Shown: one piece after another, positions 20,476 to 20,489 of the stretch
Layout of the letters: each line of letters begins with the position of its first letter
Position numbering within the stretch: position 1 is the first letter of the stretch
Virus record (IMG/VR): IMGVR_UViG_3300021139_000195
Coordinates: 1 to 20,489 of that record
From: a virus
Direction: 5' to 3' (one strand)
DNA: 20,489 bases
The notes under the pieces: model-generated
Database searches by the model: none
Told to the model about the DNA's origin: nothing
The model's input: the letters and a program-made list of their open reading frames with translations, nothing else
Position numbers and translations under genes: made by a program

Positions 20476-20489
20476 GCGGCCCCCTGGGG

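Overview
The window looks like part of a GC-rich double-stranded DNA tailed bacteriophage, most likely a short-tailed (podovirus-type) one. The evidence is a leftward block of packaging, capsid and tail genes in classical order: large terminase, portal, scaffold, major capsid protein, head-tail adaptors, a nozzle-like protein, tail proteins and glycine-rich candidate ejection proteins. There is no tape-measure or tail-sheath gene. The host cannot be read from the sequence; the high GC content and several gene families are compatible with an alphaproteobacterium, which is inference only. No integrase, DNA polymerase, helicase, RNA polymerase, lysis gene or recognisable small terminase lies in the window.

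Layout. Positions 1-17271 are read leftward, except one gene. From right to left they hold a packaging operon (KTSC protein, Tat-signal-like mini-protein, two unknowns, TerL, zinc-ribbon protein), the portal, and two tRNA genes. One of these tRNAs has initiator (fMet) features; the other is tRNA-Lys(CUU). Next comes a lone rightward HTH regulator (11576-11758), then a head operon: an 11-residue micro-ORF, a Pro/Ala-rich protein, a 55-residue protein, scaffold, major capsid protein, and a head-associated protein followed by a terminator. Last is a tail operon: two paralogous adaptors, a nozzle-like protein, a tail protein, a 112-residue protein, a GNAT-like protein, a cupin, and two paralogous glycine-rich proteins. 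Many leftward genes overlap by 1 to 4 bases (ATGA, TAATG), so they are probably translationally coupled.

The 17272-17670 stretch is a non-coding control region between the leftward and rightward blocks. It carries a good leftward promoter, dense GATC sites and several families of short repeats, and could be a replication origin or regulatory hub. To its right (17671-20439) lies a rightward cluster of small, probably early genes: an HTH-like protein, two small unknowns with an identical 19-base leader, a cysteine-cluster protein, a DUF7227-like protein, an Ala-rich peptide, a conserved phage unknown and a 32-residue membrane peptide. Two identical UUCG-capped hairpins separate some of them.

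The most unusual features are a GxGY-type beta module recurring in three nearby virion genes (and visibly inserted into one of two paralogous adaptors), an initiator-type phage tRNA with an altered anticodon stem, the micro-ORF with a strong ribosome binding site, and the GATC-rich repeat region.
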